From IMG/VR virus record IMGVR_UViG_3300008216_002762, positions 1 through 22,464 of that record: a stretch of DNA of 22,464 nt. One strand, given 5' to 3'. Position numbers and translations under genes: made by a program. Within the stretch, counting starts at the first letter, position 1. The number at the start of each line of letters is the position of its first letter. Of this stretch, positions 1 to 6,722 are shown piece by piece. This DNA comes from a virus. Below the pieces are notes generated by a model. The model did not search any database. It was not told where the DNA came from and worked only from the letters and a program-made list of their open reading frames with translations.

Positions 1-558
1 ACAGAGACCTACACCACGGATACAGAGACTACCATTGCTATCAATTACCCTGCAACCCAGGATGGTAGCGTCCCAGAAAACTCAGCATGGGGGCTGTTTG
101 GTGTCTCTGCAGCCAAGGCTCTAGGGGTAACAATAGAAAACCTAGAACTCACGATGCTAGCGAACCAGACTGTCCATCTCCGACGCCATGATAACCATAG
201 CTTTGGGGTAAACCGTCAGACAGGACAGCCAATGCTAGGCCCATACTGGGAGCTAGTCCATGTAGTCCAGCCTGGGGAGACGTATGAGCCTAAGGCATCT
301 GTTCCCCCCGTAGTCTCAGGCGGTAGTGGCCCTACAGCGGTAGCCCCGAACTCAGAGGAGGCCTACGCCAGAGCCCTCTATCTCCTAGGAGGTAAGACAA
401 GGGGAGACTTCTTCAACGCCGCCCTAAGCGATGAGGGTATTAAGGCTGACATCGCTCTCGTCCAAGGGATTGCCTCTGGGTCTTTCATCCAGGGCCTACT
501 AGATACAGGGGCAGCAGTAGAGCAAGATGATGGGACATACGCTCTACGCAAGGGCTAA
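1..558 (+). CDS. Unknown phage protein, 5'-truncated by the window edge
   Basis: The frame is open from base 1 to the TAA at 556-558, so the gene begins before the window; 185 residues are visible. An internal Met at base 154 has no SD before it and lies mid-domain, so it is not taken as the start. The visible part is a soluble domain (about residues 1-97, including HLRRHDNHSFG and GPYWELVHVV), a Ser/Gly/Pro-rich linker (about 98-117), and a helical C-terminal domain of about 68 residues ending in DDGTYALRKG that looks like a small winged helix. I do not recognise the family. It sits directly before replication and recombination genes on the same strand, so an accessory replication or DNA-binding role is possible. 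That is inference only. No signal peptide or membrane segment is seen. Confidence 0.8.
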   Translation, partial: TETYTTDTETTIAINYPATQDGSVPENSAWGLFGVSAAKALGVTIENLELTMLANQTVHLRRHDNHSFGVNRQTGQPMLGPYWELVHVVQPGETYEPKASVPPVVSGGSGPTAVAPNSEEAYARALYLLGGKTRGDFFNAALSDEGIKADIALVQGIASGSFIQGLLDTGAAVEQDDGTYALRKG

Positions 559-570
559 CAGCGTTGATGT

Positions 571-600
571 GCTTCTGCCTTCGGTAGAGGGGGCAGAAGC
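571..600 (+). other. Perfect 9-bp hairpin in the intergenic gap
   Basis: GCTTCTGCC (571-579) is exactly complementary to GGCAGAAGC (592-600), with a 12-base loop. It lies in the 77-base gap between the stop at 558 and the start at 636. No T-run follows, so it is not a classical factor-independent terminator. It could be an mRNA processing or stability element, or a partial terminator. Confidence 0.5.
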
Positions 601-635
601 CATTAACAGGGCTAACACAACACGAAGGGAGAGTC

Positions 636-1409
636 ATGTATTACCTACTAAAGGGAACCCCACAAGGTGTCCATGCGGTAGCCCGTAGCCTTAGAAGCGA
701 TGGGGTCTATCTAAGGAGTTACCCCGATGGCAGGGTCTATGCCAAGCTAGGCCGTAAACATTCTCGACTAGTCTCAAAACCAGACCCAGATCATGGTGTG
801 GTATTTAAGCGGGTCACGAAGGAAGAGGTAGGAGCACCCCTAAAAGTAGCGTCTAGCCCCATAGCCTACAACTGCAACCGCTGTGGGCAGCAGCAGCCTA
901 GCGTCACCAGCCTAGCCAACCATATACGAGAGGTACACCAAACCAATGAGAGGCCCTCTCCAGTAGTACAGGCTCCGATACCCGTATCTGCTGTTACGTC
1001 TAGCACCCTCTTTCAGGGTAGTCCCGCTAGCTTGTCTAGAGAGGTTGTTGGCAGACTAGCAACAGAGCTTAGGACTCAAGGGTGGAAGTGGAGGGCTATA
1101 GGGGAGAAGCTAGGCTACCCCTACACTACCATTATTAGCTGGATACAGCGGTACGTCCCTGGTGGGATGCCTACGCCTCCACCTAATAGCCGACAACTAC
1201 AGAAGGGGGAGAGAAAGCCTCCTCGTATTACCTATAGTCCAACCCCCTCTACAGGCACACCTGAGCCACAGCGACAGCCCCGTCTGTTAGAGCTTACCCA
1301 TAAGCTCCAAGGCCTCTGCAGAGAGGTGGACTCCTGTGCAGAAGAGATCGCTAACGAGATACGACGGCTACAACAGGCCTTCTTTCTTGGGGAGGAAACT
1401 AATGGGTAA
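636..1409 (+). CDS. C2H2 zinc-finger plus helix-turn-helix DNA-binding protein
   Basis: A 257-residue protein with three recognisable parts. Residues 80-101 form a C2H2 zinc finger, C80-x2-C83-x12-H96-x4-H101, which is the classical spacing. Residues about 133-173 form a homeodomain-like helix-turn-helix of the resolvase or sigma region 4 type (WRAIGEKLGYPYTTIISWIQ). After a Pro-rich linker (about 175-215), residues 218-251 form an amphipathic helix that may be a coiled coil for oligomerisation. The N-terminal 60 residues are basic and unassigned. A role in sequence-specific DNA binding, as an early-gene regulator or origin binder, is inferred. The start at 636 has an SD (AAGGGAG) just upstream. 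The 3' end overlaps the next gene by 8 bases, indicating translational coupling. No catalytic motif is seen. Confidence 0.85.
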   Translation: MYYLLKGTPQGVHAVARSLRSDGVYLRSYPDGRVYAKLGRKHSRLVSKPDPDHGVVFKRVTKEEVGAPLKVASSPIAYNCNRCGQQQPSVTSLANHIREVHQTNERPSPVVQAPIPVSAVTSSTLFQGSPASLSREVVGRLATELRTQGWKWRAIGEKLGYPYTTIISWIQRYVPGGMPTPPPNSRQLQKGERKPPRITYSPTPSTGTPEPQRQPRLLELTHKLQGLCREVDSCAEEIANEIRRLQQAFFLGEETNG

Positions 1410-1641
1410 AGCCCAACGCCCCATACCCTCTATCAGGTCGGGGGTGGTATTGGAGGTACGGATAGATGGAGAAGACCTCTTCTACTCGAATGCTATACGG
1501 GCTGCTCTAACAGCCTTTGGTCAGCGGGGGAAGAAACTCTCCATCGTAGTAGACCACAGGGATGGGACTACATCCTCCTATGCCTTGGAAGAAGTAGGTG
1601 GGGTGTTTGTGCTCTATGGGATAGATAGAAGTAAGGAGTAG
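1402..1641 (+). CDS. Small unknown phage protein (79 aa)
   Basis: The ATG at 1402 is preferred over an in-frame ATG at 1336, because GGGGAGG (1389-1395) lies at proper spacing before 1402 and the longer version would read through the conserved end of the previous gene. The product is small and mixed alpha/beta (VVLEVRIDGEDLFYSNAIRA, then KKLSIVVDHRDGT and VGGVFVLYGID), resembling a compact beta-sheet domain. There are no cysteines and no membrane segment. I do not recognise the family. It overlaps the zinc-finger gene by 8 bases and ends 2 bases before the exonuclease gene, so it is co-translated with the recombination genes. Function unknown. Confidence 0.75.
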   Translation: MGKAQRPIPSIRSGVVLEVRIDGEDLFYSNAIRAALTAFGQRGKKLSIVVDHRDGTTSSYALEEVGGVFVLYGIDRSKE

Positions 1642-1643
1642 AT

Positions 1644-2594
1644 ATGACCTCTAATTATGTATACGCCCTCTCCAGCGTAGGTGGATGCCCCCTAGCGTTG
1701 TCTGCTGAGGCCCTAGGGAAGCTGCCCGCTCGGAGCCCTGAGGTAGAGGAGAGGCTACGTCTAGCTGCGAGGGAGGGTACTCGACAAGAGGACTGGATAG
1801 CCGAAGACCTTATCTCGATGGGGTATCAGGTTGGGCCTCCTGCTGGACTCTGTACCCTCTGCCCAACAGGACGGAGTGGCTACCATGTAGACCTAGACTA
1901 TGGGGATGCGTCCTCTACGGGTCACATAGATAGGTTTGTTCATGGCCCTAATGGTGAGCGGTCTATGGTAGTGGAGATCAAGACGATGAGTCGCTACCAA
2001 TACGCTAAGTATGTACGGCGGGGCCTTAAAGCCTTCCCGAAATACCTATACCAAATCTCTGGCTATATGGTAGCCACGGGCCTCCCTGCTCTCTATGCCG
2101 TTAAGTGTAGGGATACAGGGGTAATGGTTGTAGAGGTACTAGAGGTACCACCTATGAGGTATGAGGAGCTACGGAACCATGTCCTGGTAGCAGAGAGGGC
2201 TAGGAGAAAGGGGGAGCTAGCCGAGTGCCACGAGTACCAGGAGTTCTGCGATGCTTGTGTGCTAAAGCCTAAGCCTGAGCGTCTCTCTACCCCTGCCCCT
2301 GATGCAGGGACTCACCTTGAGGCAGCTAAGGAGTACCGTGAGGGGTCTCGTCTTGTAGTAGAGGGGGAGGCTAAGGTAGCTAAGGCTAAGCAAGTCTTAC
2401 TAGAAGGGGCTAGGAATGGGCTCTCTAAGGTAGATGGGCTAGAGGTAACGTATATGCCAGAGTCAACCTCGTCTAGGCTTAACACTAAGAGGCTAGCTGC
2501 TCTTCTAGCTCCCGATGTCATTGCGTCATTGAAAGACCCTAACACAGTAAAAGAACATATTAGAATTACAGACACTCAGAAGGAGGCGGTATGA
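1644..2594 (+). CDS. YqaJ/Cas4-like PD-(D/E)XK exonuclease
   Basis: A 316-residue nuclease. Core motifs are E54 in the first helix, D96 in GHIDRF, the E111-I-K113 pair in VVEIKT, and Q137 with Y141 in QISGY; this is the PD-(D/E)XK arrangement of phage exonucleases (PDDEXK_1, YqaJ, Cas4). C15 near the N-terminus and a C195-x6-C202-x2-C205 cluster after the core recall the one-plus-three cysteine layout that binds 4Fe-4S in Cas4 and AddB; C70 and C73 form an extra CxxC. Residues about 240-316 (SRLNTKRLAALLAPD and following) resemble the C-terminal region of YqaJ-type phage exonucleases. The expected role is resecting DNA ends to feed single-strand recombination, with the neighbouring Sak4-like ATPase as partner. 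SD AAGGAG precedes the ATG. The gene overlaps the next one by 4 bases (ATGA). Confidence 0.85.
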   Translation: MTSNYVYALSSVGGCPLALSAEALGKLPARSPEVEERLRLAAREGTRQEDWIAEDLISMGYQVGPPAGLCTLCPTGRSGYHVDLDYGDASSTGHIDRFVHGPNGERSMVVEIKTMSRYQYAKYVRRGLKAFPKYLYQISGYMVATGLPALYAVKCRDTGVMVVEVLEVPPMRYEELRNHVLVAERARRKGELAECHEYQEFCDACVLKPKPERLSTPAPDAGTHLEAAKEYREGSRLVVEGEAKVAKAKQVLLEGARNGLSKVDGLEVTYMPESTSSRLNTKRLAALLAPDVIASLKDPNTVKEHIRITDTQKEAV

Positions 2595-3409
2595 CTGACT
2601 TTCAACAAGGGCTCGTAGGTATCTATGGCTATGCTAAGACTGCTAAGACTACCTTAGCTCTTACAGCCCCAAAGCCCCTCTTCCACTTCGACTTTGATGA
2701 GGGGTTTGCAAGGGCTGAGTCTCGGTTTAGCCAGTTTAAGATACGGAAGCTAGCCGTGAACACAGTACCAGACCTAGCTGACCTAGCCGATGCCGATATC
2801 ATTACTCTCCCTATTAGACAGCCCCTCTTGTGGCCTGGGCAGAAGGTAGCTGGGCTACTTGCCCTTAGGGAGATCGTAGACCAGACCCTACGTCTCATAA
2901 CAGACAACGCCTCGTGGATACGGACAGTAGCCCTGGATACGGGGAGTCTCTTTTGGACAGTAACACATGGGGGGAGGTTAGAGGAGCTACGCAATCTCTC
3001 TAAACATGATAAACAGACTCTCCACCCTACGGAGTATGCGGAGCCTAACTCACGGATAAGGGCCTACCTTACCAACATCAGGGCTGCGGGTAAAACCGCT
3101 ATCCTTACCCACCATACGAGGGATGTAAGGATGGTAAAGGTCATTAAGGGCCAGGAGGAAGAGGTGAAGGTAGGAGAGACTTGGGAGGGCTGGAGCCACC
3201 TAGACGGCCTGGTAGATGTCCTAGTCCGTACCCACAAGGAGGAGAGGTTTGTCCCAGGGAAGGGGAAGACTCAGAACCCCTACATGGAGATAGTTACCTG
3301 TGGGTGGAGCCTAGATGCTGAGGGGCAGAGGGTAGACAACCACTCATGGGATGGGCTCCTTACCTGTATCAATGAGAAGCGGGGCCAGAACGGGACAGGG
3401 AACCTCTAG
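2591..3409 (+). CDS. Sak4-like/AAA_24 P-loop ATPase, probable recombination protein
   Basis: A 272-residue RecA-fold ATPase of the single-domain type common in phages. The Walker A region is G13-Y-A-K-T-A-K19-T20; the canonical GxxxxGK[TS] has a second Gly where this has Ala18. A Walker B-like strand is VALDT (113-117). Residues 170-180 (AILTHHTRDVR) match the late strand that carries the sensor and gamma-phosphate contacts in Sak4 and AAA_24 proteins, followed by a conserved WEGWSHLDG segment. The length fits Sak4 rather than full RecA. It lies directly after the exonuclease gene with a 4-base overlap and strong SD AAGGAGG, so an exonuclease-recombinase pair is likely. It probably binds single-stranded DNA and promotes annealing or strand exchange. 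That biochemical role is inferred from family and context. Confidence 0.82.
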   Translation: MTDFQQGLVGIYGYAKTAKTTLALTAPKPLFHFDFDEGFARAESRFSQFKIRKLAVNTVPDLADLADADIITLPIRQPLLWPGQKVAGLLALREIVDQTLRLITDNASWIRTVALDTGSLFWTVTHGGRLEELRNLSKHDKQTLHPTEYAEPNSRIRAYLTNIRAAGKTAILTHHTRDVRMVKVIKGQEEEVKVGETWEGWSHLDGLVDVLVRTHKEERFVPGKGKTQNPYMEIVTCGWSLDAEGQRVDNHSWDGLLTCINEKRGQNGTGNL

Positions 3410-4119
3410 TGTATAGCCTAGCCCTAGACATCTTTGAACCCCGTAGCATAGAGACGGTGCTAAGCCAGAGCCTCAATGTGGCCCGCTGTCCCCTCCAGTC
3501 CCAAGGTCTGGCTGACTACTACTGGGAGGCCATCCATAGGGAGACGATAGAGCGAAAGCAGGGGGGAGAGCTTATCGGACAAGCCTACCCTAGGGGCAGA
3601 CTAGATGGGCAGCTACGGAAGTACATTATCTCTGAGGTACGGGTAACCCTGCTGTGTGAGGGGCTGATCTCTCCAGCTAGTGATGGAGGATGTCTTCTCT
3701 GGGGGAGGAGGGGGGACTACTATGTGCGGTTGAAGAGCTTTAAGAGGAAGTACATCTCTCTTATGGCCTATCTCTGGAGTATCCAGAAGAGGTGGGGGAT
3801 ACAGACCGTGTTTACCTCAGACCCAGTAGCCTCTGCCCTGGCGATAGGGGCCATAGTAACCAACTCCCATAAGACAATATCGGATACGTTGAACCCCTAC
3901 AGCGGGGCTAGGCCCCTGTTGTCAGCCCCGAACCCCTACATAGAGACTCTTATAGGCCTCTCAGGAGCCCATATAGGGGAGGTAACGGCTAAGAAGGTAC
4001 TTAGCCACTACAGCACCCCTTTCCTGGCCTTTACTGAGGATGTGGCAAGCCTACGGAAGGCCCTTGGGAAGAACTTGGCGGATCGAATACTACAAAGTAT
4101 AGGGAGAGCAACACCATGA
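3409..4119 (+). CDS. XPF/ERCC4-type structure-specific nuclease with helix-hairpin-helix tail
   Basis: A 236-residue protein. The N-terminal domain shows the ERCC4 nuclease order: D7 and E10 in LDIFEPRS, D36 in ADYYWEA, and the signature E48-R49-K50-x3-E54. The canonical motif is ERKx3D, so the last acid is Glu here. Residues about 181-232 (LIGLSGAHIGEVTAKKVLS onward, then LGKNLADRILQSIG) form a tandem helix-hairpin-helix DNA-binding domain, as in XPF, Mus81 and Hef. No helicase domain is present, so it resembles the short nuclease-plus-HhH form. It probably cuts branched or flap DNA made during replication or recombination. Translation starts at GTG 3409 inside the TAGTG that ends the ATPase gene. 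There is only a weak SD, so reinitiation is likely. Confidence 0.8.
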   Translation: MYSLALDIFEPRSIETVLSQSLNVARCPLQSQGLADYYWEAIHRETIERKQGGELIGQAYPRGRLDGQLRKYIISEVRVTLLCEGLISPASDGGCLLWGRRGDYYVRLKSFKRKYISLMAYLWSIQKRWGIQTVFTSDPVASALAIGAIVTNSHKTISDTLNPYSGARPLLSAPNPYIETLIGLSGAHIGEVTAKKVLSHYSTPFLAFTEDVASLRKALGKNLADRILQSIGRATP

Positions 4120-4151
4120 TGACACGGATAAAGAGAAGAGGGGAGGGGTAG

Positions 4152-5798
4152 ATGCTCTACTATGATGGGCCAGACCCCCACCCTACTTCGGGCTCCTTAG
4201 GGAGGAGGCTAGCATCCTGTAGCACCCTAGCCTGTGATGTGGAGACGGTCTCCCTAAAGGATAGGACACTCCTAGGAATAGGGATAGCTACGTCTCCTGA
4301 TGAGGCTTTCTACGTTACGGTGGACGACCCAGAGTTTACCACCCTAGCCCATGCCTTCCTGACAAACCCCTATACGCTTATCCTCCACAATGCCCACTTC
4401 GATTTACCCCTCATCCAGGCCACTATTGGTGGCCCCCCTGCCTTTGCCTACAACGTCATAGACACCCTTATTGCAGCCCAGCTTATCGGCTTGAGGCCTG
4501 ACTTAGCCTCCCTCTGCCTTGACCTCTTTGGCTACTTGAAGCCTCCTATCACCGACCTTATAGGCAAGGGGAAGAACCAGAAGACTATGGCTGAAGTGCC
4601 TGTACAGGATGTAGCCGAGAGGTGCTGCCTGGATGCTCGGATGACCTACCAGGTTTGGGAGCATATAAAACCTAACGTCCCGAAAGCAGCCCTAGAGTTA
4701 GAGCTACAAGTCCTCCCTATCCTTATAGAGGTAGAGAAGCGGGGTATCCTTGTTGACCAGGATCGGCTAGCCCTAGAGATTAAGAAGGCAGAAACACAAG
4801 TAGCCTTCTATGGGGCTCTAGCTGCTAGAGAGGATGTAAACCCACGTTCCCCTAAGCAGGTGGCTGCAAAGCTCAAAGAGCGGGGCCATACCCTTACCTA
4901 TAACTACCAGACAGGGAACCCTGTTACAAATGATGATGCCCTTAGGATGTACCATTGGGATGACCCTCTGTCGCACATCATCCTCTTTGCTAGGAAGTGT
5001 AGTCACACCCTCTCCTGGTTCGAGGCTATTAGGGACAAGCACCTCCAGGCAGATGGGCGTATCCATGCCAATTTTCACCAGACGATTACCGATAGTGGTA
5101 GGGTAGCCTCCTCTAAGCCCAATATGCAGAACGCAGAGGAGCCACATAGGGTTGTCTTTGTCGCCTCACCTGGGAACGAGGCCTACTCAGCCGACTTCAG
5201 CCAGATCGAGTACCGAGTGCTAGCCTGGGCTTCGGGGGACTCAAAGCTCCAACAGGTCTACGCTAACCCCTTAGGAGATATCCATACCGATACGGCCCTA
5301 AGGCTAAACGTCCCTCGTAGGATTGCAAAGAATGTAAACTTCTCCCTCCTCTATGGGGGAGATGAGCATACGATGTATACCCGCTATAACATCCCCTTAG
5401 ACCAAGGGAAGGCCCTCCTCCTAGACCACCGTATGACCTATAGAGAGCTATGGGGATGGGTAGATGAACAGAAGGAGGGAGTTAGAAGGAAGGGTTACAT
5501 CGAGACTCTTATGGGGCGTAGAAGGTACTTCCCCCATGCCCAATCTGATTGGGGAAAGGAGGCTGCTAAGGCTCTACGGGAGGCAATCAACCACCCTATC
5601 CAAGGGTCTGCTGCTGAGATACAGAAGAAGGCTATGGTAGCTTGGGCTAAGCACCCACAGACGAACAATATCCATGATGACACTTGGTTTGATAAGCCTT
5701 TAGGGGAGGTCATAGGGGAGCCTGGGGCTCTAGCCCCCTTTGATGCCCCCTTAAAGAGAAAGCGAGGGGCTAACTTTGGAGAGATCTATGATGCTTAG
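4152..5798 (+). CDS. Family A DNA polymerase with 3'-5' exonuclease domain
   Basis: A 548-residue replicative-type polymerase without a 5'-3' exonuclease domain. The proofreading domain has Exo I D29-x-E31, Exo II N80 and D84, and Exo III D161; the Tyr expected four residues before D161 (DEDDy type) is Arg157. The polymerase domain has motif A D348-F-S-Q-I-E353, motif B R389 to Y401 with K393 and F397, the helix motif HPIQGSAAEIQ, and motif C H508-D509-D510, usually H-D-E. Phe397 is at the position of E. coli Phe762. A strong SD (GGGGAGGGG) lies just before the ATG. The length is close to compact phage polymerases. It is expected to copy the phage genome. It sits between the XPF-like nuclease and the uracil glycosylase, which fits combined replication and repair. 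Confidence 0.95.
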   Translation: MLYYDGPDPHPTSGSLGRRLASCSTLACDVETVSLKDRTLLGIGIATSPDEAFYVTVDDPEFTTLAHAFLTNPYTLILHNAHFDLPLIQATIGGPPAFAYNVIDTLIAAQLIGLRPDLASLCLDLFGYLKPPITDLIGKGKNQKTMAEVPVQDVAERCCLDARMTYQVWEHIKPNVPKAALELELQVLPILIEVEKRGILVDQDRLALEIKKAETQVAFYGALAAREDVNPRSPKQVAAKLKERGHTLTYNYQTGNPVTNDDALRMYHWDDPLSHIILFARKCSHTLSWFEAIRDKHLQADGRIHANFHQTITDSGRVASSKPNMQNAEEPHRVVFVASPGNEAYSADFSQIEYRVLAWASGDSKLQQVYANPLGDIHTDTALRLNVPRRIAKNVNFSLLYGGDEHTMYTRYNIPLDQGKALLLDHRMTYRELWGWVDEQKEGVRRKGYIETLMGRRRYFPHAQSDWGKEAAKALREAINHPIQGSAAEIQKKAMVAWAKHPQTNNIHDDTWFDKPLGEVIGEPGALAPFDAPLKRKRGANFGEIYDA

Positions 5799-5824
5799 GA
5801 GAGCTAGTTCTGTTGGGAGGCCCT

Positions 5825-6439
5825 ATGCCACACTACCATCACCGTAATGTAGGGGTCTGTGTAGAGGAGTGTAAGAGGTTTGAGACATCTCTATCCTGTC
5901 CTGTCCCCGATGAGGAGGGAGCCCTGTACCAGACGAGGGGCGTTATGCTACTTGGTGAGGCTCCTGGGAAGGAAGAACGGGATGGACTCCAGCCCTTTAT
6001 TGGCCCTGCTGGAGGGTGGTTAAACAGGGCTATTGCTGAGAGTGGCTACCCCAACCTGAGAGACCACTTCTACCTCCTCAATGTTGTCCGCTGCTACGCC
6101 AAGGGGAACCCTCCCCCCACGAAGGCAGAGATCGAGTTTCATCGGCCTTTTGTCCTAGAGGCCATCTATGAGGCTGACCCCGCCTGTATCGTGCTCCTAG
6201 GGGCCATACCGTTGAAGTTCTTCAGCGTTACGGGGGGTGTCGGAAGCAGACAGGGACAGCGAATACCCTGGGAGGGGCGAATCCTCTGTCCCACCTACCA
6301 TCCCTCCTATGCGATGAGGACACGGAGCGACCACTATAGGGAGAAAATAGGGCAGGACATCAAGATGGCATGGGACTTGGCACAGCAGATAAAGAACCAG
6401 CCTAAGCGAGAGCCTATCAGGGAGATTCCTCGAAGCTAA
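5825..6439 (+). CDS. Family 4 uracil-DNA glycosylase (Fe-S type)
   Basis: A 204-residue glycosylase that removes uracil from DNA. Motif 1 is GEAPGKEE (44-51) followed by PFIGPAGG; then NVVRC (86-90), PPPTKAEIEFHRPFV (96-110), VLLGA, and the catalytic-loop motif CPTYHPSYAMR. This order is that of family 4 enzymes, which normally hold a 4Fe-4S cluster with four cysteines. Candidate ligands here are C12, C16 and C90, with His106 where the fourth Cys is expected. ATG 5825 is chosen because GGGAGG lies at 5815-5820; an upstream TTG at 5813 would place that SD inside the gene. It follows the polymerase gene by 26 bases. It probably limits uracil in phage DNA or counters deamination. Confidence 0.88.
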   Translation: MPHYHHRNVGVCVEECKRFETSLSCPVPDEEGALYQTRGVMLLGEAPGKEERDGLQPFIGPAGGWLNRAIAESGYPNLRDHFYLLNVVRCYAKGNPPPTKAEIEFHRPFVLEAIYEADPACIVLLGAIPLKFFSVTGGVGSRQGQRIPWEGRILCPTYHPSYAMRTRSDHYREKIGQDIKMAWDLAQQIKNQPKREPIREIPRS

Positions 6440-6462
6440 TCTAGAAGAAGGAGGTTAAGATA

Positions 6463-6699
6463 TTGAGTACATTACAAGGCAAACCCTTAACAGCTAGGGA
6501 GGTTATCTGTTTCTACTGTCTAGGGGAGAAGCATACGGAGTGCTTAGGGAACTACGTTGTGGACGGGGCTAGTCGAAGGTGTGTCTGCTGCCTACGGACG
6601 ACACTCCCTCCTAAGGTAAAGGTTCGGAGTAGGATGGCAAACAAGAGGGCTGTCCGTAAACACTTTACCCCAAAGAAGAAGGCTGTGGTGATCTGGTGA
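6463..6699 (+). CDS. Small Cys-rich, probably zinc-binding protein
   Basis: A 78-residue basic protein starting at TTG 6463, placed 8 bases after a strong AAGGAGG; no ATG fits. It has C16-x2-C19, H24, C27 and C40-x-C42-C43, a zinc-ribbon-like layout, followed by a Lys/Arg-rich C-terminus (VRSRMANKRAVRKHFTPKKK). The basic tail and zinc-ribbon pattern suggest nucleic-acid binding. I do not recognise a named family. It is the last gene of the plus-strand operon and converges with the minus-strand virion operon. Confidence 0.65.
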   Translation: MSTLQGKPLTAREVICFYCLGEKHTECLGNYVVDGASRRCVCCLRTTLPPKVKVRSRMANKRAVRKHFTPKKKAVVIW

Positions 6700-6722
6700 T
6701 TGACTAGAAACGATAGCCAATC
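6698..6722. terminator. Candidate bidirectional hairpin at the convergent junction
   Basis: GATTG-A-CTA (6698-6706) pairs with TAG-C-CAATC (6714-6722), with one A/C mismatch and a 7-base loop. The hairpin spans the stop codons of the two converging genes (TGA 6697-6699 plus strand, TAG 6706-6704 minus strand), the place where transcription from both sides should end. No U-run follows on either strand, so any termination is weak or factor-assisted. Confidence 0.35.

Noticed and set aside
1336-1401. Upstream ATG for the 79-residue protein
   Set aside because: No SD at this place, and it would overlap 74 bases of the zinc-finger gene; ATG 1402 has GGGGAGG.
2629-2994. 121-codon minus-strand open frame
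   Set aside because: Antisense to the Sak4-like ATPase gene; low-complexity Ser/Arg-rich reading.
5813-5824. TTG start for the uracil glycosylase
   Set aside because: The SD GGGAGG lies within these codons and fits ATG 5825 instead.
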